Positions 61,739-64,000 of a stretch of DNA of 64,000 nt are shown piece after piece. Both the position numbers and the translations under genes were made by a program. A model generated the notes under the pieces. That model did no database searches and had not been told where the DNA came from. It saw only the letters and a program-made list of their open reading frames with translations. Within the stretch, counting starts at the first letter, position 1; every line of letters begins with the position of its first letter. Source of the DNA: Cephalotus follicularis (lineage: Eukaryota; Streptophyta; Magnoliopsida; Oxalidales; Cephalotaceae); assembly GCA_001972305.1 (NCBI GenBank), contig BDDD01000311.1, positions 1-64,000 of the forward strand, written 5' to 3'.

Positions 61739-64000
61739 ATGTCAGGAGGTGGTTGTAGCATAGTTTGGTTCAGGAGGGATCTGAGAGTTGAAGATAACCC
61801 TGCCCTTGCAGCTGGGGTAAGAGCTGGTGCTGTTGTTGCAGTATTTATATGGGCACCTGAAGAGGAGGGTCACTATAACCCTGGTAGAGTCTCAAGGTGG
61901 TGGCTCAAGCACAGTTTGGCTCATCTTGATTCATCTTTGAGGAGCCTTGGTACTTCTCTCATCACTAAGAGATCTGCTGATAGTGTTTCTTCTCTTCTTG
62001 AGATTGTTAAGTCAACTGGTGCCACTCAGCTCTTCTTCAACCACTTGTATGGTCAGTTCCTTTGTCATCTTTCTTCTTTCCTTACTTTGGTATTGTGTAT
62101 TCTAGAGCTTTCTTTGATTTATCTTTCATTATCTCTTCATGGTTTGATATGTGGGTTAAGTATTAAAACCTTGGGAGTTAAAATAGTAATGTTTTTTTTA
62201 AAAAAAACTTTCTTTAGTTTATTTTAATTTTATTAATTTTTGTTTTTGTTTTTTGTTTTTTTTGCAATGACATAGCTGTCTATGATACTTAACCAATTGC
62301 ATGCTTGTTAATTTATGAGAATTGCATGAATTGGAATAATCTGTTGCAATAGTTTGATGATGATCGTTTCTTTTCAATTACTCCTGTCATAAATGGGTTG
62401 TTAATTGGTGTATGATTGCTTTTACTTATGAGACCACTAATTTAGGAACTGAAACTTATGTGACTTTGAATCCTGGTAGCATATTAAACCAAAGGAGAAA
62501 AAAAAAATCTGGGTATTATGCTTTCTTTCAGGTATTTATAATAGTTTCTGGATTATCCAGACTTGCCAATTTAAATTATGATCTGTTAATTCTATTCGGT
62601 TGAAGATCGACTATGTCTGCTTGTAATGGATTGAAGGTAAATTTGCTTATGTTAATTTGTAGAGTTCGAAGTTTCTTTCGTTCAATTTGTAATCGTTTGA
62701 ACTCTTAAATTTCTCATCACAAGTTTGAGCACTTGCAATTCATCATCTAGTGGCAATTTACTGTTTTACAGATCCCTTGTCACTCGTTAGGGATCATCGG
62801 GCAAAGGAGGCCTTAAGTGGTCAAGGCATAGCTGTACGTTCCTTTAACGCAGATTTGCTATATGAACCATGGGAGGTTAATGATGCACAAGGCCACCCTT
62901 TTAGGACCTTTGCTGATTTCTGGGAAAGGTGCCTTAGCATGCCTTATGATCCTGAGGCTCCACTTCTCCCACCTAAGAGGATCATTTCAGGTTTGCTTGC
63001 TTTCTTGAATTCCATTCATATCCAATCACTCTGCCTTAGATTTTTTTAATGAATCTCATCTCTAATAGACTAAATAGGTAGCACATTTTACTTATTCTAT
63101 AACGCCTTGTAGATCAGAAAGTTTCATATCTGCAATCTGCAGATCAGAGAAACATCAAAAGTACATCATGGAAATCTGATGCACATAGTTGTCATACTAC
63201 TACGAATGACATTGTCATACAAGCAAATCACATTTTAGGTATCAAAATTGCTTGTGACTAGCATGTATAGGCACGCAAAAGGCCTTTCTGGATTTAATTT
63301 TCTACGATATTACATCGATAGTTTAATATAAGATAAAAAAAAAATCTTTGAGGAACTTATGAATATACATATGCCTCATGTGAAATTTCAGTTGTTTAAT
63401 TTAGTAAAATTCAAGATCATCAGAAAAGGTAGTTTGAGTTTTTCACATGGAATATTTTCTCGTGTTAAGAACTGGAAGGCATGCATTAGGCAGCTCTGTA
63501 GTGTTGTTCTGCTATACTGACATCTTGGTGTTTAACTTGTTTGAAAGTTTACTTTTTGATTTCTTTGTGTCAATATTGATGAAATCCTCCTGCTCCAAGG
63601 CTCTTCAGTTTAGTGATTCTTCAAACAAAATTTAGTCTATCCATTCTTTCAAATGTTGTTTGCACTCTTTCAGGCGATGCATCCAGATGTCCTTCAGACA
63701 CATTGGTCTTTGAAGATGAATCAGAGAAGGGAAGCAATGAACTTCTTGCTCGAGCATGGTCACCGGGGTGGAGCAATGCTGATAAGGCTCTGACCACGTT
63801 CATCAATGGACCACTAATTGAGTACTCTACACATTGCCGAAAGGCTGATAGCGCTACAACCTCATTTCTTTCTCCCCACTTACATTTTGGGGAGGTGAGT
63901 GTGAGAAAAGTCTTCCATCTCATCCGCATCAAGCAGGTGCTGTGGGCTAATGAAGGGAATGAGGCTGGTCAAGAAAGTGTGAACTTATTTCTTAAGTCAA
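61739..64000 (+). CDS. CRY1: cryptochrome 1 blue-light receptor (partial, 3' end outside window)
   Basis: Three exons are seen: 61739-62051, 62772-62990 and 63674 to the window edge, with GT/AG borders and phase 1 at both junctions. They give the first 286 or so residues. The sequence is the photolyase-homology region of CRY1: GCSIVWFRRDLRVEDNPAL at residues 5-23, EEEGHYNPGRVSRWWLK (about 45-61), DPLSLVRDHRAKEAL at the exon 1/2 join, RAWSPGWSNADKALTTF and SFLSPHLHFGEVSVRKVFHL. The protein binds FAD and acts in nucleus and cytoplasm in photomorphogenesis and shade responses. The FAD-binding remainder and the DAS-bearing C-terminal tail are outside the window. The ATG at 61739 gives the expected start MSGGG; the region upstream in frame has no better ATG. 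Introns are 720 and 683 bp. The CRY1 versus CRY2 choice rests on residue identity in recognised blocks. Confidence 0.97.

Overview
This window reads as nuclear chromosomal DNA of a flowering plant, most likely a eudicot. The evidence is intron-split genes with GT-AG borders, AT-rich intergenic DNA, LTR retrotransposons, many hAT- and Mutator-like miniature elements, and plant-specific gene families (ZYP1, an S24-type R2R3-MYB, CRY1). The species cannot be named from the sequence. There are no bacterial-style operons and no CRISPR arrays.

Layout. 1-1034 is the end of a minus-strand LTR retrotransposon (start of gag, primer binding site, one LTR). 1496-1895 (+) is a small two-exon gene for a tail-anchored-looking protein. 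3739-10123 (-) is a complete 18-exon gene for the synaptonemal complex transverse filament protein ZYP1, predicted 881 aa. 10721-16095 is a retrotransposon nest: two solo LTRs of the family at position 1, the second split by a 3.3-kb solo LTR of another family. 17176-21112 (+) is a four-exon adenine nucleotide carrier of the BTL type, with a hAT-like element in intron 2. 26799-30476 (+) is an eight-exon TMEM135-like membrane protein gene. 32578-32949 (-) is a single-exon TRM112-like methyltransferase activator. 34999-35334 (-) is a DTM1-like signal-peptidase-complex protein whose 3' end runs into a hAT-like element. 43278-44486 (+) is a three-exon R2R3-MYB close to MYB93/92/53. 49447-52956 is a second 3.5-kb solo LTR holding a smaller solo LTR. 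From 61739 (+) the first three exons of cryptochrome 1 run off the right edge.

The genes do not form one pathway. They include meiotic or reproductive genes (ZYP1, DTM1-like), housekeeping genes (TRM112, carrier, TMEM135-like), a root/suberin-type regulator (MYB) and a blue-light receptor. ZYP1 and TRM112 lie in the same neighbourhood, as they do in Arabidopsis (recalled, not searched), which suggests an old linkage loosened here by inserted DNA. Everything between genes is mostly transposon debris, much of it with readable target-site duplications. I found no convincing undescribed biological system. The most unusual items are the nested solo LTRs with shuffled GC-rich cores, a miniature element nested inside another one's arm, and a transposon that appears to supply the stop codon of the DTM1-like gene.
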